Shown one piece after another: positions 1 through 8,107 of a stretch of DNA of 64,000 nt (its first letter is position 1; every line of letters starts with the position of its first letter). The notes under the pieces are model-generated. The model worked only from the letters and a program-made list of their open reading frames with translations, was not told the DNA's origin and did no database searches. The stretch spans positions 762,047 to 826,046 of the forward strand of contig NZ_MAKX01000001.1 in assembly GCF_001693415.1 (NCBI RefSeq), given 5' to 3'. Source of the stretch: Tenacibaculum soleae. Its GTDB lineage: Bacteria > Bacteroidota > Bacteroidia > Flavobacteriales > Flavobacteriaceae. Made by a program: the position numbers and the translations under genes.

Positions 1-996
1 GAAAATTATTCTGATTTTGGAGGAAACACTTCTTGGAAATTAAATTCAAGATATAAATTAGGTGAAGCTGGAGTATTACGTGCATCATACGGTACTGGTT
101 TTAGAGCTCCTTCATTACATCAAGTATATTTAAGCAATGTACAAACATTACTTTCTGGTGGTACAATTTCTAACCAAGGTACATTTAATAACGTAAGTCC
201 AGTAATTAAAGATTTAGGTGTGGAATCATTATTTGCAGAAACTTCTAAAAGTATTTCGGCAGGTTTAACAGTAAAGGCATCTAATAATTTTACTATTTCA
301 TTAGATTATTATAATGTAAGAATTGAGGATAGAGTTTTATTTTCTGGTGAAATTACTGGAACTGATGATAACGGAAATCCTAATGCAGCAGTGCAACAAA
401 TTTTAGATGATAATAAGGTTACAAGTATTAAGTTTTTTATAAATGCAGCAGATACTAAGACAGAAGGTATTGATTATACAATGCGTTATAAAAATATTGA
501 TTTCGCATCAGGAAAATTAGGAATAAATTTAGCTTTAAACCTTAACCGTACAAAATTAGAAGGAGAGGTGAAAACACCTTCAAAATTATCGGGTTATAAG
601 AATGCAATTTTTAATAGAAAAGAACAATCAAGAATTATTAGTGCTAGACCGAGTAGTAAGTTTTTATTCGGAGCAGATTATAAAATCAATAAGTTTAGTG
701 CTGGTTTAAATAACACCTATTTTGGTGAAGTAACATGGCAACATGCAACTGATCCAAATAAAGATCAAACTTTTAGTGGTAAAGTAATTACGGATTTATC
801 TTTCGGATATGAATTTTCTGAGGTAGTTTCTTTTACAGCGCAGGTAAATAATTTATTTGATATTTACCCAGATGAGGTTGAAGCAAAAGGAGATGTTACT
901 ACTGATTTAGGAGGACGTTTTAAATATCCTTGGGAAGTAAATCAATTTGGATTTAGTGGAACAATGTTTAAAGCAGGGTTTACATTTAAATTTTAA
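1..996 (+). CDS. TonB-dependent receptor, C-terminal part (cut by window start)
   Basis: The reading frame is open from the first base, so the 5' end lies outside the window; about 331 residues remain. The visible part is an outer-membrane beta-barrel: alternating polar/hydrophobic strands, the receptor motif YGTGFRAPSLHQ near residue 31, and a closing strand ending in FKAGFTFKF with a terminal Phe, as in barrel proteins inserted by the BAM complex. TonB receptors import bound nutrients across the outer membrane using TonB energy. The plug domain is missing here and the substrate cannot be read. A GTG at 220 is internal and not a real start. Confidence 0.9.
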   Translation, partial: ENYSDFGGNTSWKLNSRYKLGEAGVLRASYGTGFRAPSLHQVYLSNVQTLLSGGTISNQGTFNNVSPVIKDLGVESLFAETSKSISAGLTVKASNNFTISLDYYNVRIEDRVLFSGEITGTDDNGNPNAAVQQILDDNKVTSIKFFINAADTKTEGIDYTMRYKNIDFASGKLGINLALNLNRTKLEGEVKTPSKLSGYKNAIFNRKEQSRIISARPSSKFLFGADYKINKFSAGLNNTYFGEVTWQHATDPNKDQTFSGKVITDLSFGYEFSEVVSFTAQVNNLFDIYPDEVEAKGDVTTDLGGRFKYPWEVNQFGFSGTMFKAGFTFKF

Positions 997-1020
997 AAAG
1001 AAACATTTATTTTATATAGA

Positions 1021-1045
1021 AAGCACCTGAAAAGGTGCTTTTTTT
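1021..1045 (+). terminator. Rho-independent terminator after TonB receptor
   Basis: A perfect 8-bp stem, AAGCACCT and AGGTGCTT with a GAAA loop, is followed by a T run. It lies 25 bases after the receptor stop and touches the 3' end of the convergent lpxH gene. Confidence 0.85.
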
Positions 1046-1811
1046 ATGAATTATATTTTTTTAAAGATAGTTTTTTATCTTCAAAAACTCCGTAGGTAAA
1101 ATATTGAACCCAATCACCAGTGTTTATGTACTCGCTATTTTGATTAAGTTTAATTTCTAAAGGAAGATGACGATGTCCAAAAACAAAATAATCATACTGT
1201 TTTGTTTCTAGTTTTCGTTTGCAATATTGTACTAGCCATTCATTTTCTTCGCCTAAAAACTTAGCGTCTTCATCGCCAGAAATCATTTTGTTTTTAACAG
1301 ACATGTATTGTCCTAAACGAACTCCTAAGTCGGGGTGTAACCAACGGAATAGCCATTTAAAAGGCTTAAAAGTAAATACCTTTTTCATGCGTTTGTAACC
1401 TTTGTCGTGAGGTCCTAAACCATCTCCGTGCCCAATTAACAAAGTTTTTCCGTTTATGGTAAACTCTTGTGGTTTATGAAAAACAGGAATATTTAGCTCT
1501 TTTTCAAAATAATCATGCATCCATAAATCATGGTTTCCAACAAAAAAATAAATTGGGATTCCGCTATCTTTAATTTCGGCTAATTTACCTAAAACACGTA
1601 CAAATCCTCTAGGGACAACGGTTTTATATTCAAACCAAAAATCAAACAAATCTCCAAGTAAAAATATAGCTTCAGCATCTTTTTTAACTTCGTTTAACCA
1701 AGCAACAAATTTTTGTTCTCGCGGGTAACTAGCTTCTAAAGTTGGCGCTCCTAAATGTTGATCGGAAGCAAAATATACTTTTTTATTTTCGGAAGTGGTA
1801 ATGGAAATCAA
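1044..1811 (-). CDS. lpxH: UDP-2,3-diacylglucosamine diphosphatase (LpxH-type)
   Basis: Calcineurin-like metallophosphoesterase of 255 residues. Lipid A synthesis needs LpxH to cleave UDP-2,3-diacylglucosamine to lipid X and UMP at the inner face of the inner membrane. The metal ligand blocks are all visible in order: DQH at 17-19, GDLFDFW at 53-59, GNHD near 92, GHGD near 127 and GHRH near 213. Length and motif order fit the LpxH family found in Bacteroidetes. A related phosphoesterase of other substrate cannot be excluded from sequence alone. It is convergent with the preceding receptor and divergent from tadA. Confidence 0.85.
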   Translation of the reverse strand: MISITTSENKKVYFASDQHLGAPTLEASYPREQKFVAWLNEVKKDAEAIFLLGDLFDFWFEYKTVVPRGFVRVLGKLAEIKDSGIPIYFFVGNHDLWMHDYFEKELNIPVFHKPQEFTINGKTLLIGHGDGLGPHDKGYKRMKKVFTFKPFKWLFRWLHPDLGVRLGQYMSVKNKMISGDEDAKFLGEENEWLVQYCKRKLETKQYDYFVFGHRHLPLEIKLNQNSEYINTGDWVQYFTYGVFEDKKLSLKKYNS

Positions 1812-1821
1812 ATTGTAATTT

Positions 1822-1853
1822 TTGGTAAAAATAACTAATTTGAGCTACTTTTG
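1822..1853 (+). promoter_or_regulatory. Bacteroidetes-type promoter for tadA
   Basis: A -7 box TACTTTTG at 1846-1853 fits TAnnTTTG, with a TTG at 1822-1824 as possible -33 element 21 bases upstream. It ends 20 bases before the tadA ATG. Confidence 0.6.
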
Positions 1854-1873
1854 TTAAAAACACTAAGAATACC

Positions 1874-2326
1874 ATGGAAATAAACCCGTTTGACGATACT
1901 TATTTTATGAAAAAAGCGTTGCAAGAGGCAGAAATGGCTTTTGATAAAGGTGAGGTTCCTGTGGGTGCTGTAATTGTTTTTAAAGATAAAATAATTGCTA
2001 GAGCGCATAATTTAACAGAAATGTTAAACGATGTTACTGCGCATGCCGAGATGCAAGCTTTTACTGCTGCTGCTGATTTTTTAGGCGGAAAGTATTTAAA
2101 AGATTGTGTGTTATATGTTACACTTGAGCCTTGCCAAATGTGTGCAGGGGCAAGTTATTGGACACAGGTAGGTAAAATAGTATATGGTGCAAGTGAACCT
2201 AAATTAGGTTTTTCTGTTTTAGGAACAAAGTTACATCCGAAAACAAAAATAGTGTCGGGAGTTTTGGCTGAAGAGTGTAGTTTTTTATTAAAGAAATTCT
2301 TTGCTGAAAAACGTAATTTGAATTAG
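1874..2326 (+). CDS. tadA: tRNA-specific adenosine deaminase
   Basis: Cytidine/deoxycytidylate deaminase fold, 150 residues. TadA converts A34 to inosine in the anticodon of tRNA-Arg(ACG). The zinc site is complete: HAE at 57-59 holds the first ligand and the catalytic Glu, and PCQMC at 86-90 gives the two Cys ligands. Length matches TadA. The ATG at 1874 follows a good -7 promoter box by 20 bases. Guanine deaminases share the fold but usually have a different C-terminus, so TadA is the best call. Confidence 0.9.
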   Translation: MEINPFDDTYFMKKALQEAEMAFDKGEVPVGAVIVFKDKIIARAHNLTEMLNDVTAHAEMQAFTAAADFLGGKYLKDCVLYVTLEPCQMCAGASYWTQVGKIVYGASEPKLGFSVLGTKLHPKTKIVSGVLAEECSFLLKKFFAEKRNLN

Positions 2327-2380
2327 TTGTTTTTTAAAAGTATAACTAAATTGTGGGATGAACTTTATTTTTGGTAATTA

Positions 2381-2454
2381 AGCTTAGCCCCGATTGTAGC
2401 ATTTGTTTGAGCTCCTCGCAGAGAGCGAGTGCGAAAAGCGGGAAATAGCTTCAA
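2381..2454 (+). repeat. 74-base dispersed repeat, copy 1
   Basis: This 74-base stretch recurs at 9802-9875 with only three differences. It is flanked by partly complementary ends (AGCTTAGCCCCG against CGGGAAATAGCT) and carries an inner CTCGC/GCGAG hairpin, so a transcript could fold into a branched structure. It lies between the convergent tadA and ogt genes. Confidence 0.9.
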
Positions 2455-2464
2455 GTATTAATAT

Positions 2465-2962
2465 TTAAAACAATGTTTGTTGTTTACAACCACTTTCGTG
2501 TTCTAATAGCCATTTTTTTCGCCAAATACCGCCTGCATATCCTGTAAGTGAGCCATTTGAACCTATAATTCGGTGGCAGGGAATAATTATCCAAATAGGG
2601 TTTTTACCGTTGGCAGATGCTACGGCTCTAATTGCCTTTGGGTCGCCTAATTGCTTGGCTTGTTGTAAATAACTTCGGGTTTTATTAAAAGGAATGTTTT
2701 GTAATTCGTTCCAAACGGATTGTTGAAATTTAGTGCCTTGTGGATTTAATTTTAAATGAAAGGTTGTTCGTGTGCCTGCAAAATATTCGTCTAATTGTGT
2801 AATACATTTTAGCAAAGAAGGTGGAATATTTTTGTTTTTTGTCATTTCGAGCGGAGTAGAGAAATCATCATCTAACACAGAAACTGATTGAATTCCGTTT
2901 TCATTTCCAACAATTTTTGCTGTGCCAATTGGTGTTTTGTAATAAGTTGTTTCTGTTTTCAA
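2465..2962 (-). CDS. ogt: Methylated-DNA--protein-cysteine S-methyltransferase
   Basis: Suicide repair protein of 165 residues that takes the methyl group from O6-methylguanine onto its own cysteine. The active-site motif IPCHRIIG is intact with Cys129, and the DNA-binding helix region (FQQSVWNELQNIPFNKTRSY, about 79-98) is present. Residues 33-41 (DFSTPLEMT) are encoded by a short dispersed repeat and fall in the variable N-terminal loop, so the catalytic domain is spared. It starts 9 bases after the stop of the nudix gene, so tatD, nudix and ogt likely form one operon. Confidence 0.9.
   Translation of the reverse strand: MKTETTYYKTPIGTAKIVGNENGIQSVSVLDDDFSTPLEMTKNKNIPPSLLKCITQLDEYFAGTRTTFHLKLNPQGTKFQQSVWNELQNIPFNKTRSYLQQAKQLGDPKAIRAVASANGKNPIWIIIPCHRIIGSNGSLTGYAGGIWRKKWLLEHESGCKQQTLF
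2841..2866 (-). repeat. Short dispersed repeat inside ogt
   Basis: The plus strand reads GTCATTTCGAGCGGAGTAGA followed by GAAATC. This resembles the short TTCGAGC...AGTCGAGAAA repeats that I recall from intergenic DNA of Bacteroidetes. Here it lies in frame in the ogt coding sequence and adds DFSTPLEMT. Confidence 0.65.
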
Positions 2963-2971
2963 AACATCATT

Positions 2972-3370
2972 TTAAGTTAGCTCTTCTTTTTCTTTTAAAA
3001 CCTTGAATATTTTTTTATCAACTTCTGAAATATTATTTAAATCGTTAAAATTTAACCATTTTATTTCTGCTATTTCATTGCTTGGCTTGGGGGTTCCTAT
3101 ATACGTAGCTTTATAGCAAGTCATTTTTACAAGAACACCTGTTTTGTCTCCGTCAGATTGTGCTATAAAGGTGCCGAAATAAGTAATTGATTTAGGGGCA
3201 ATATCTACCTGTAACTCCTCTTTAATTTCTCGAATTAAGGTTTCTTGGTCGGTTTCGTAGCTTTCTCTTTTTCCTCCAGGAATGTAAAATTTCTTTTTTC
3301 CTTTAGAGCGTGTACTTAGTATTTTTCCGTTTGTAATTTTAATTAAAGCAATTTTGTCAATCTCTTTCAT
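2972..3370 (-). CDS. NUDIX hydrolase
   Basis: 132-residue NUDIX protein. The Nudix box runs from about residue 32 to 55, with GG, then E at +5, then REIKEEL, matching Gx5Ex7REUxEE. These enzymes hydrolyse nucleoside diphosphates linked to another group; the exact substrate is not readable. The N-terminal IALIKITNGKILSTRSKGKKKFYIPGG resembles MutT-like house-cleaning members. It sits between tatD (4 bases) and ogt (9 bases) on one strand, which supports a shared role in nucleic acid or nucleotide maintenance. Confidence 0.85.
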   Translation of the reverse strand: MKEIDKIALIKITNGKILSTRSKGKKKFYIPGGKRESYETDQETLIREIKEELQVDIAPKSITYFGTFIAQSDGDKTGVLVKMTCYKATYIGTPKPSNEIAEIKWLNFNDLNNISEVDKKIFKVLKEKEELT

Positions 3371-3374
3371 TCGC

Positions 3375-4139
3375 TTACACTTTAAAAATATCTTTTGAAT
3401 TTTGTGTAGTTATTTCAGCAATTTCATCAAAAGAAACGCCGTAAATATCTACTAATTTATCTACCACGTTGGTAATATATGCGGTTTCATTACGTTTGCC
3501 TCTGTATGGTGTTGGTGCTAAATACGGCGAATCGGTTTCTAAAACAATGTGTTTAAGATCGATTTGATTTAAAAATTTATCTATTTTTCCGTTTTTAAAA
3601 GTAGCAACGCCTCCAATACCTAATTTCATGTTATATGAAATTGCTTTTTTTGCTTGTTCTAAAGTACCTGTAAAACAATGAAAAATACCGAATAAGTCAT
3701 CTCCTTTTTCACTTTCTAACACTTCAAAAATTTCATCAAAGGCATCGCGACAGTGAATTACGATGGGTAGTTTTTTTTCTTTTGCCCATTGAATCTGTGT
3801 TTTAAAAGCTTCTTGTTGTTGAGGTAAAAATGTTTTGTCCCAATATAAATCAATTCCAATTTCGCCAATTGCATAAAAGTTACGTTTATCAATCCACTCT
3901 CTTACATGTGCCAGTTCTTCTTTGTAATTTTCTTTAACAGATGTAGGGTGTAGTCCCATCATTAAAAAAACATCATTCGGATAATTTTTTTCTAAATCAA
4001 ACATTCTTTCAGTGTAAGAACTGTCTATTGCTGGAATAAAGAAACGTGAAACTCCTGCATCTTTAGCGCTCTGCATTATTTCATTTCTATCATCATCAAA
4101 CTGGTCTGAGTATAAATGGGTGTGTGTATCGGTAATCAT
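3375..4139 (-). CDS. tatD: TatD family metal-dependent deoxyribonuclease
   Basis: 254 residues with the amidohydrolase-type metal site of TatD nucleases: DTHTHL at 4-9, the Glu in IGEIGIDLYW, VIHCRDA, FHCFTG and the Asp in ETDSPYLAP. TatD enzymes are 3'-5' exonucleases acting on single-stranded or damaged DNA. First gene of the tatD-nudix-ogt run. A -7 box lies 23 bases upstream of the ATG. Confidence 0.9.
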   Translation of the reverse strand: MITDTHTHLYSDQFDDDRNEIMQSAKDAGVSRFFIPAIDSSYTERMFDLEKNYPNDVFLMMGLHPTSVKENYKEELAHVREWIDKRNFYAIGEIGIDLYWDKTFLPQQQEAFKTQIQWAKEKKLPIVIHCRDAFDEIFEVLESEKGDDLFGIFHCFTGTLEQAKKAISYNMKLGIGGVATFKNGKIDKFLNQIDLKHIVLETDSPYLAPTPYRGKRNETAYITNVVDKLVDIYGVSFDEIAEITTQNSKDIFKV

Positions 4140-4161
4140 TTATTGCTGTATATTTACAGGA

Positions 4162-4169
4162 CAAAAGTA
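4162..4169 (-). promoter_or_regulatory. -7 box for tatD operon
   Basis: The minus strand reads TACTTTTG, matching TAnnTTTG, 23 bases before the tatD ATG. It lies in the short spacer shared with the divergent aspartic-protease-like gene. Confidence 0.55.
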
Positions 4170-4175
4170 CGAGAA

Positions 4176-4658
4176 ATGGCAAGTTTGAAAAAAGTATTAA
4201 AGAAAAAGAAGTATATAAAAATTAAACTTAAAAAAATTGTTACCAATCATTTAGAGTTAAAAGCTGAAATTAATGGTGTTAAAGGGACGTTTATTTTGGA
4301 TACAGGTGCTTCAAATTCATGTGTTGGATTAGATTTAATAGAACATTTTAAATTAATATCTGAAGAGAGTGAGGTGAAGGCTGCTGGAGCTGGAGCTACG
4401 GATATGGAAACGAAAAAATCAGAAAATAATTGGTTAAAAATTGGTAAATGGCAAACCAATCAATGTAATTTAGTGTTGTTTGACTTGAGTCATGTAAATA
4501 CGGCTTTAACACAGCATAAGGCTGATAAAGTAAATGGAATTATTGGTGCTGATGTTTTAGAGAACGGAAAAGCATTTATAGACTACGATAAAAAAGTATT
4601 GTATTTGAAAAAATTAAAAAAGAGAAAACGTAAAAATTTGGTAAAAGTTCCGTTTTAA
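4176..4658 (+). CDS. Retropepsin-like aspartic protease family protein
   Basis: 160 residues. The motif FILDTGASNSCV at about 39-50 is the active-site loop of clan AA aspartic proteases (DTGA), and a later IIGADVL matches the hydrophobic-hydrophobic-Gly motif of the same fold. It carries one aspartic lobe, so it would act as a dimer, as retropepsins do. No clear signal peptide; both termini are very lysine-rich. An ATG at 4116 would extend it, but that overlaps the tatD start, and the ATG at 4176 gives the better N-terminus. Substrate unknown. Confidence 0.75.
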   Translation: MASLKKVLKKKKYIKIKLKKIVTNHLELKAEINGVKGTFILDTGASNSCVGLDLIEHFKLISEESEVKAAGAGATDMETKKSENNWLKIGKWQTNQCNLVLFDLSHVNTALTQHKADKVNGIIGADVLENGKAFIDYDKKVLYLKKLKKRKRKNLVKVPF

Positions 4659-4674
4659 TTCTAAGACTTTTTTA

Positions 4675-5526
4675 TTAAAAAGAAGCACTTATTAAGTTGA
4701 GGTAATTTATAAGTTCTAAAATTATAAGACCAAAGTTAATAAAGGTTACATAGTAGGATATGGTTTCTAGTTTGTATCGTTTACTTTTTTCTGTAGGTAT
4801 TATTTTAGATAAAAAGAATAGTACAAAAAGGAAGAAACCTCCAATCATTGGTATATAGTACACAATGGTTTGTCCTTCTCCAAAAAATAGTGAAAAGGTA
4901 AGCGGTGTGCCAAATAAATAAGTAATAACCCAATTAATACTAAAAAACATAAACTGTAGTATTAGACTGCTTAAAAGAGGTGTAATAAAATCATCTTTTT
5001 CTCTTTTCTCATGTTCTTTAGAATTAAGAAAAACTATAATGTAAAAAGGGCAAAAGGAATGTATAAGTAGTCTAAGCCAGAAATTTATTTTTAGTATAGG
5101 TAGGTTTGATGTTAGTAATTTTGGGTAAGATAATATATCAAAAAAGCTAAATATGGTTAAGGTTAATATTGATAGTATAAGTAAGGGGAAAAATATAAAG
5201 CCCATAATATTACCTTCCATTCCTTTTAAATAAGCGCGTAAAGTAATAGCTGTTATTAGCCAAGTAATTGATGAAATATATAAATTTTTAGGAATAAAAA
5301 CTTCCCAGAAATTAAAATCATTGTAAAAACTAAAAAGATAGGTTACACAGAGTATAGTGGTTAGATAAATTGAGTAGAAGAGTAAATAGGGTACTAATTT
5401 CAGTTTCATAACATTTGTACCCTCTTTAGTAAAGAAATACGAATCTTTTTTAAATGAAAATGAGATAAAAATTAAAAAAGAAAAAGGGTTAAAAAGTATA
5501 TTAGTAATAGCAAGTAATATGTTCAT
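4675..5526 (-). CDS. Multi-pass membrane protein of unknown function
   Basis: 283 residues with about seven hydrophobic segments separated by short charged loops (for example KKDSYFFTKEG near the start and KEHEKREKDD in the middle). No catalytic motif is recognised. The general pattern is like Yip1-type or other small polytopic proteins, but I cannot assign a family. It is preceded by the terminator of the aminotransferase gene, so it is probably transcribed on its own. Confidence 0.6.
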   Translation of the reverse strand: MNILLAITNILFNPFSFLIFISFSFKKDSYFFTKEGTNVMKLKLVPYLLFYSIYLTTILCVTYLFSFYNDFNFWEVFIPKNLYISSITWLITAITLRAYLKGMEGNIMGFIFFPLLILSILTLTIFSFFDILSYPKLLTSNLPILKINFWLRLLIHSFCPFYIIVFLNSKEHEKREKDDFITPLLSSLILQFMFFSINWVITYLFGTPLTFSLFFGEGQTIVYYIPMIGGFFLFVLFFLSKIIPTEKSKRYKLETISYYVTFINFGLIILELINYLNLISASF

Positions 5527-5602
5527 TTGATGTTCAATAAAAACTTTTGAATGTTTGGTCTTCTCTAAGTTAGAGTCTTGTAAAAATATCTTAAAAGAAA
5601 TA

Positions 5603-5638
5603 AAAAAGGGTAGTAATTTTAAAATTACTACCCTTTTT
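5603..5638 (-). terminator. Terminator after aminotransferase gene
   Basis: A perfect 18-bp inverted repeat with no loop bases (AAAAAGGGTAGTAATTTT and its complement) ends in T runs on both strands. It lies 20 bases after the stop of the minus-strand aminotransferase gene. Confidence 0.85.
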
Positions 5639-5658
5639 ATATATAAAACGTATAAAGA

Positions 5659-6846
5659 TTAACTTAATACTTCTTTAATTCTCTTAATAGCTTCACGTAA
5701 TTGTAATTCTGACGCCGCGTAAGACATACGAATACAATCAGGAGCACCAAAGGCTTCACCTGTAACGGTTGCTACGTTGGCTTCTTCTAACAATAACATA
5801 GAAAAATCGCTTGCATTTTTAATTTCTTTACCTTTAAAGGTTTTTCCGAAGAAAGCAGAAATATCAGGGAAAACATAAAAAGCACCTTCAGGTACGTTTA
5901 GTTTAAATCCGTCTATTTCACCTAATAGCTCTAAAACCATATTTCTACGCGTTTTAAATTCATCAACCATGTATTGTACTTTAGTTGGTTCGGCTAAAAC
6001 AGCAGTAATTGCAGCGCGCTGTGCAATACAGTTTGTACCCGATGTTATTTGCCCTTGCATTTTAGTACAAGCTTTAGCAATCCATTGGGGAGCGCCAATG
6101 AAACCTATTCTCCAACCAGTCATAGCAAATGCTTTAGCTAATCCGTTTACGGTAATAGTACGATCGAACATGTTTTCGATAGCAGCAAAACTAAACGGTT
6201 TTGTTCCGTAATTAATATGCTCGTAAATTTCGTCTGATAGTATGTATATCTGCGGATGTTTTTCTAATACTTTAGCCAATGCTCTGTATTCACTCTCCGA
6301 ATAAATTGTTCCGCTTGGATTGTTGGGAGAGTTAAAGAAAATCATCTTTGTTTTTGGCGTAATCGCTGCTTCTAATTGTGCTGGAGTAATTTTAAAATCA
6401 CTATCGATAGATGATGGAATTTCAACAAATTTAGCTTCGCATAAAGTTGCAATTGCAGAATAACTTACCCAATAAGGTGCAGGTAATAAAACTTCGTCAC
6501 CAGGGTTTAATAAAACTTGTGCAATGTTTGCAATTGATTGTTTTGCCCCTGTTGATACAACAATTTGATTTGGTGTATAAGTTAAATCATTATCACGTTT
6601 AAATTTTTCGCAAATAGCTTCTTTTAATTCTACATATCCATCAACAGGAGTGTATGAATTATAATCTTGATTAATTGCTTCGATAGCAGCATCTTTAATA
6701 AAATCAGGAGTGTTAAAATCAGGCTCTCCTAAACTTAAGCTAATAATATCTTTACCAGCGGCTTTTAATTCTCTTGCTTTAGCAGCCATTGCTAAGGTTT
6801 GCGATACAGGTAAACTGTTAATTCTGTTTGATAATGGATTTGACAT
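5659..6846 (-). CDS. Pyridoxal-phosphate aspartate/aromatic aminotransferase, class I
   Basis: 395 residues, fold type I aminotransferase. Visible marks: SLSLGEPDFNTP at 36-47, SPNNPSGT at 173-180, the PLP-phosphate/Asp region ILSDEIYEH near 202-210, and the Schiff-base Lys238 in GLAKAFAMTGWRIGF. This is the bacterial Ib subgroup, usually aspartate aminotransferase (aspartate plus 2-oxoglutarate to oxaloacetate and glutamate). It starts 23 bases after the desaturase stop on the same strand, so the two may be cotranscribed. Confidence 0.88.
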   Translation of the reverse strand: MSNPLSNRINSLPVSQTLAMAAKARELKAAGKDIISLSLGEPDFNTPDFIKDAAIEAINQDYNSYTPVDGYVELKEAICEKFKRDNDLTYTPNQIVVSTGAKQSIANIAQVLLNPGDEVLLPAPYWVSYSAIATLCEAKFVEIPSSIDSDFKITPAQLEAAITPKTKMIFFNSPNNPSGTIYSESEYRALAKVLEKHPQIYILSDEIYEHINYGTKPFSFAAIENMFDRTITVNGLAKAFAMTGWRIGFIGAPQWIAKACTKMQGQITSGTNCIAQRAAITAVLAEPTKVQYMVDEFKTRRNMVLELLGEIDGFKLNVPEGAFYVFPDISAFFGKTFKGKEIKNASDFSMLLLEEANVATVTGEAFGAPDCIRMSYAASELQLREAIKRIKEVLS

Positions 6847-6869
6847 TGTATTGTTTAGTTGTGTGTTAT

Positions 6870-7961
6870 TTATGCTAATTGAGGTTCTTTTCCTAAAGAG
6901 CCTAGTTGTTTAAAGTGCTCAATAAGTGCTCTTGTCATTGTTTTGTATTCGTTGTAAGGTAAATTAAATTCCTCAGCAGTTTCACGCACTATTTTTGCTA
7001 ATTTATTATAATGAATGTGCGAGATGTTAGGAAAAATATGGTGTTCTACTTGATGATTTAATCCACCAGTATAAAAATTAATTAACCAGTTTTTAGGCGC
7101 AAAGTTAGAAGTGGTGTATAGTTGATGTACCGCCCACGTATGTTCTAAATTACCTTCTTTATCTGGTAAAGGCATTTTAGTATTTGGCACTACATGTGCT
7201 AATTGAAACACTACACTTAAAATCATACCAGCGGTATAATGCATAATAAAAAAACCTACTAAAACTTTCCACCAAGCAATGTTTAAAACAAGTAATGGTA
7301 ATAAAATCCATAAAGAATAATAGATAACTTTAGAGATTACTAATTTTGTCCATTCTATTTTAGGGTTTGGAAATTTACCGTAGGATAATTTACGTTTTAA
7401 ATAATTACTCATTTGCTTAAAGTCGGTTGTTATAGCCCAGTTAATGGTTAATAGTCCGTATAAAAATATTGAGTAAAACTTTTGAAATTTATGTATTGGT
7501 AACCATTTTGAGTGTTTAGAAAAACGAATAATTCTACCTGCATCAATATCTTCATCATGCCCTTTTATATTGGTAAACGTATGATGCAAAACATTATGTT
7601 GTACTTTCCAATTATACACATTACCAGCCAAAATATAAATACTGCTCCCCATTAATTTATTTAGCCAATTTTTGCTTGAAAAAGATTCATGATTAGCATC
7701 ATGCATTACATTCATGCCCACGCCAGCCATACCAACACCAGTAATTACAATAAGTAGCGCCATTAACCATTGCGGCATGTTTACTGTTAATATTAATATA
7801 AATGGTACTAAAAAAGCGGTAAACATAACAATAGCTTTGGAGTATAGTTTCCAGTTACCAGTACGTTTTATATTATTCTCTTTAAAATAAGAATTAACTC
7901 GTTTGTTTAGAGTTCGAAAGAACTTTGCATTATTTGTTCTTGAGAAGTTTATTGTCTTCAT
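6870..7961 (-). CDS. Fatty acid desaturase (acyl-lipid/acyl-CoA type)
   Basis: 363-residue integral membrane di-iron desaturase. The three histidine boxes are present: HDANH at 87-91, HNVLHH at 122-127 and HQVEHH at 303-308. The QVEHH third box is typical of front-end (delta-5/delta-6-like) desaturases, although this protein has no cytochrome b5 domain. Four or more transmembrane helices surround the boxes. It inserts a double bond in membrane fatty acids, useful for cold adaptation. Regiospecificity cannot be read. A -7 box and an inverted repeat lie upstream. Confidence 0.88.
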   Translation of the reverse strand: MKTINFSRTNNAKFFRTLNKRVNSYFKENNIKRTGNWKLYSKAIVMFTAFLVPFILILTVNMPQWLMALLIVITGVGMAGVGMNVMHDANHESFSSKNWLNKLMGSSIYILAGNVYNWKVQHNVLHHTFTNIKGHDEDIDAGRIIRFSKHSKWLPIHKFQKFYSIFLYGLLTINWAITTDFKQMSNYLKRKLSYGKFPNPKIEWTKLVISKVIYYSLWILLPLLVLNIAWWKVLVGFFIMHYTAGMILSVVFQLAHVVPNTKMPLPDKEGNLEHTWAVHQLYTTSNFAPKNWLINFYTGGLNHQVEHHIFPNISHIHYNKLAKIVRETAEEFNLPYNEYKTMTRALIEHFKQLGSLGKEPQLA

Positions 7962-7981
7962 GAATTTTGTATTACAAACCG

Positions 7982-7989
7982 CAAAAATA
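7982..7989 (-). promoter_or_regulatory. -7 box for desaturase gene
   Basis: The minus strand reads TATTTTTG, matching TAnnTTTG, 20 bases before the desaturase ATG. Confidence 0.55.
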
Positions 7990-7998
7990 AACGTTTTT

Positions 7999-8019
7999 AC
8001 TAGATGGTTATTGTCTAGT
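7999..8019. promoter_or_regulatory. Inverted repeat upstream of desaturase, possible operator
   Basis: ACTAGA and TCTAGT are perfect 6-bp arms separated by 9 bases. It lies just upstream of the desaturase -7 box, where a regulator would be expected to bind. No regulator gene is adjacent, so this is inference. Confidence 0.3.
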
Positions 8020-8081
8020 TTAACTTTTTAACAATAAATATATCTTTTGTTAGATAAATAACGATTACGGAATTAGTTTTT

Positions 8082-8089
8082 TATTTTTG
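8082..8089 (+). promoter_or_regulatory. -7 box for rsmG
   Basis: TATTTTTG matches TAnnTTTG. It lies 18 bases before the ATG at 8108, which rules against the more upstream ATG at 8087 that would overlap the box. Confidence 0.6.
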
Positions 8090-8107
8090 CAACGAAAAAA
8101 TTATTTA

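Noticed and set aside
2381-2454. 74-base repeat considered as a tRNA-like gene
   Set aside because: The length is similar but there is no TTCGA T-loop or anticodon arm, and the pairings do not form a cloverleaf.
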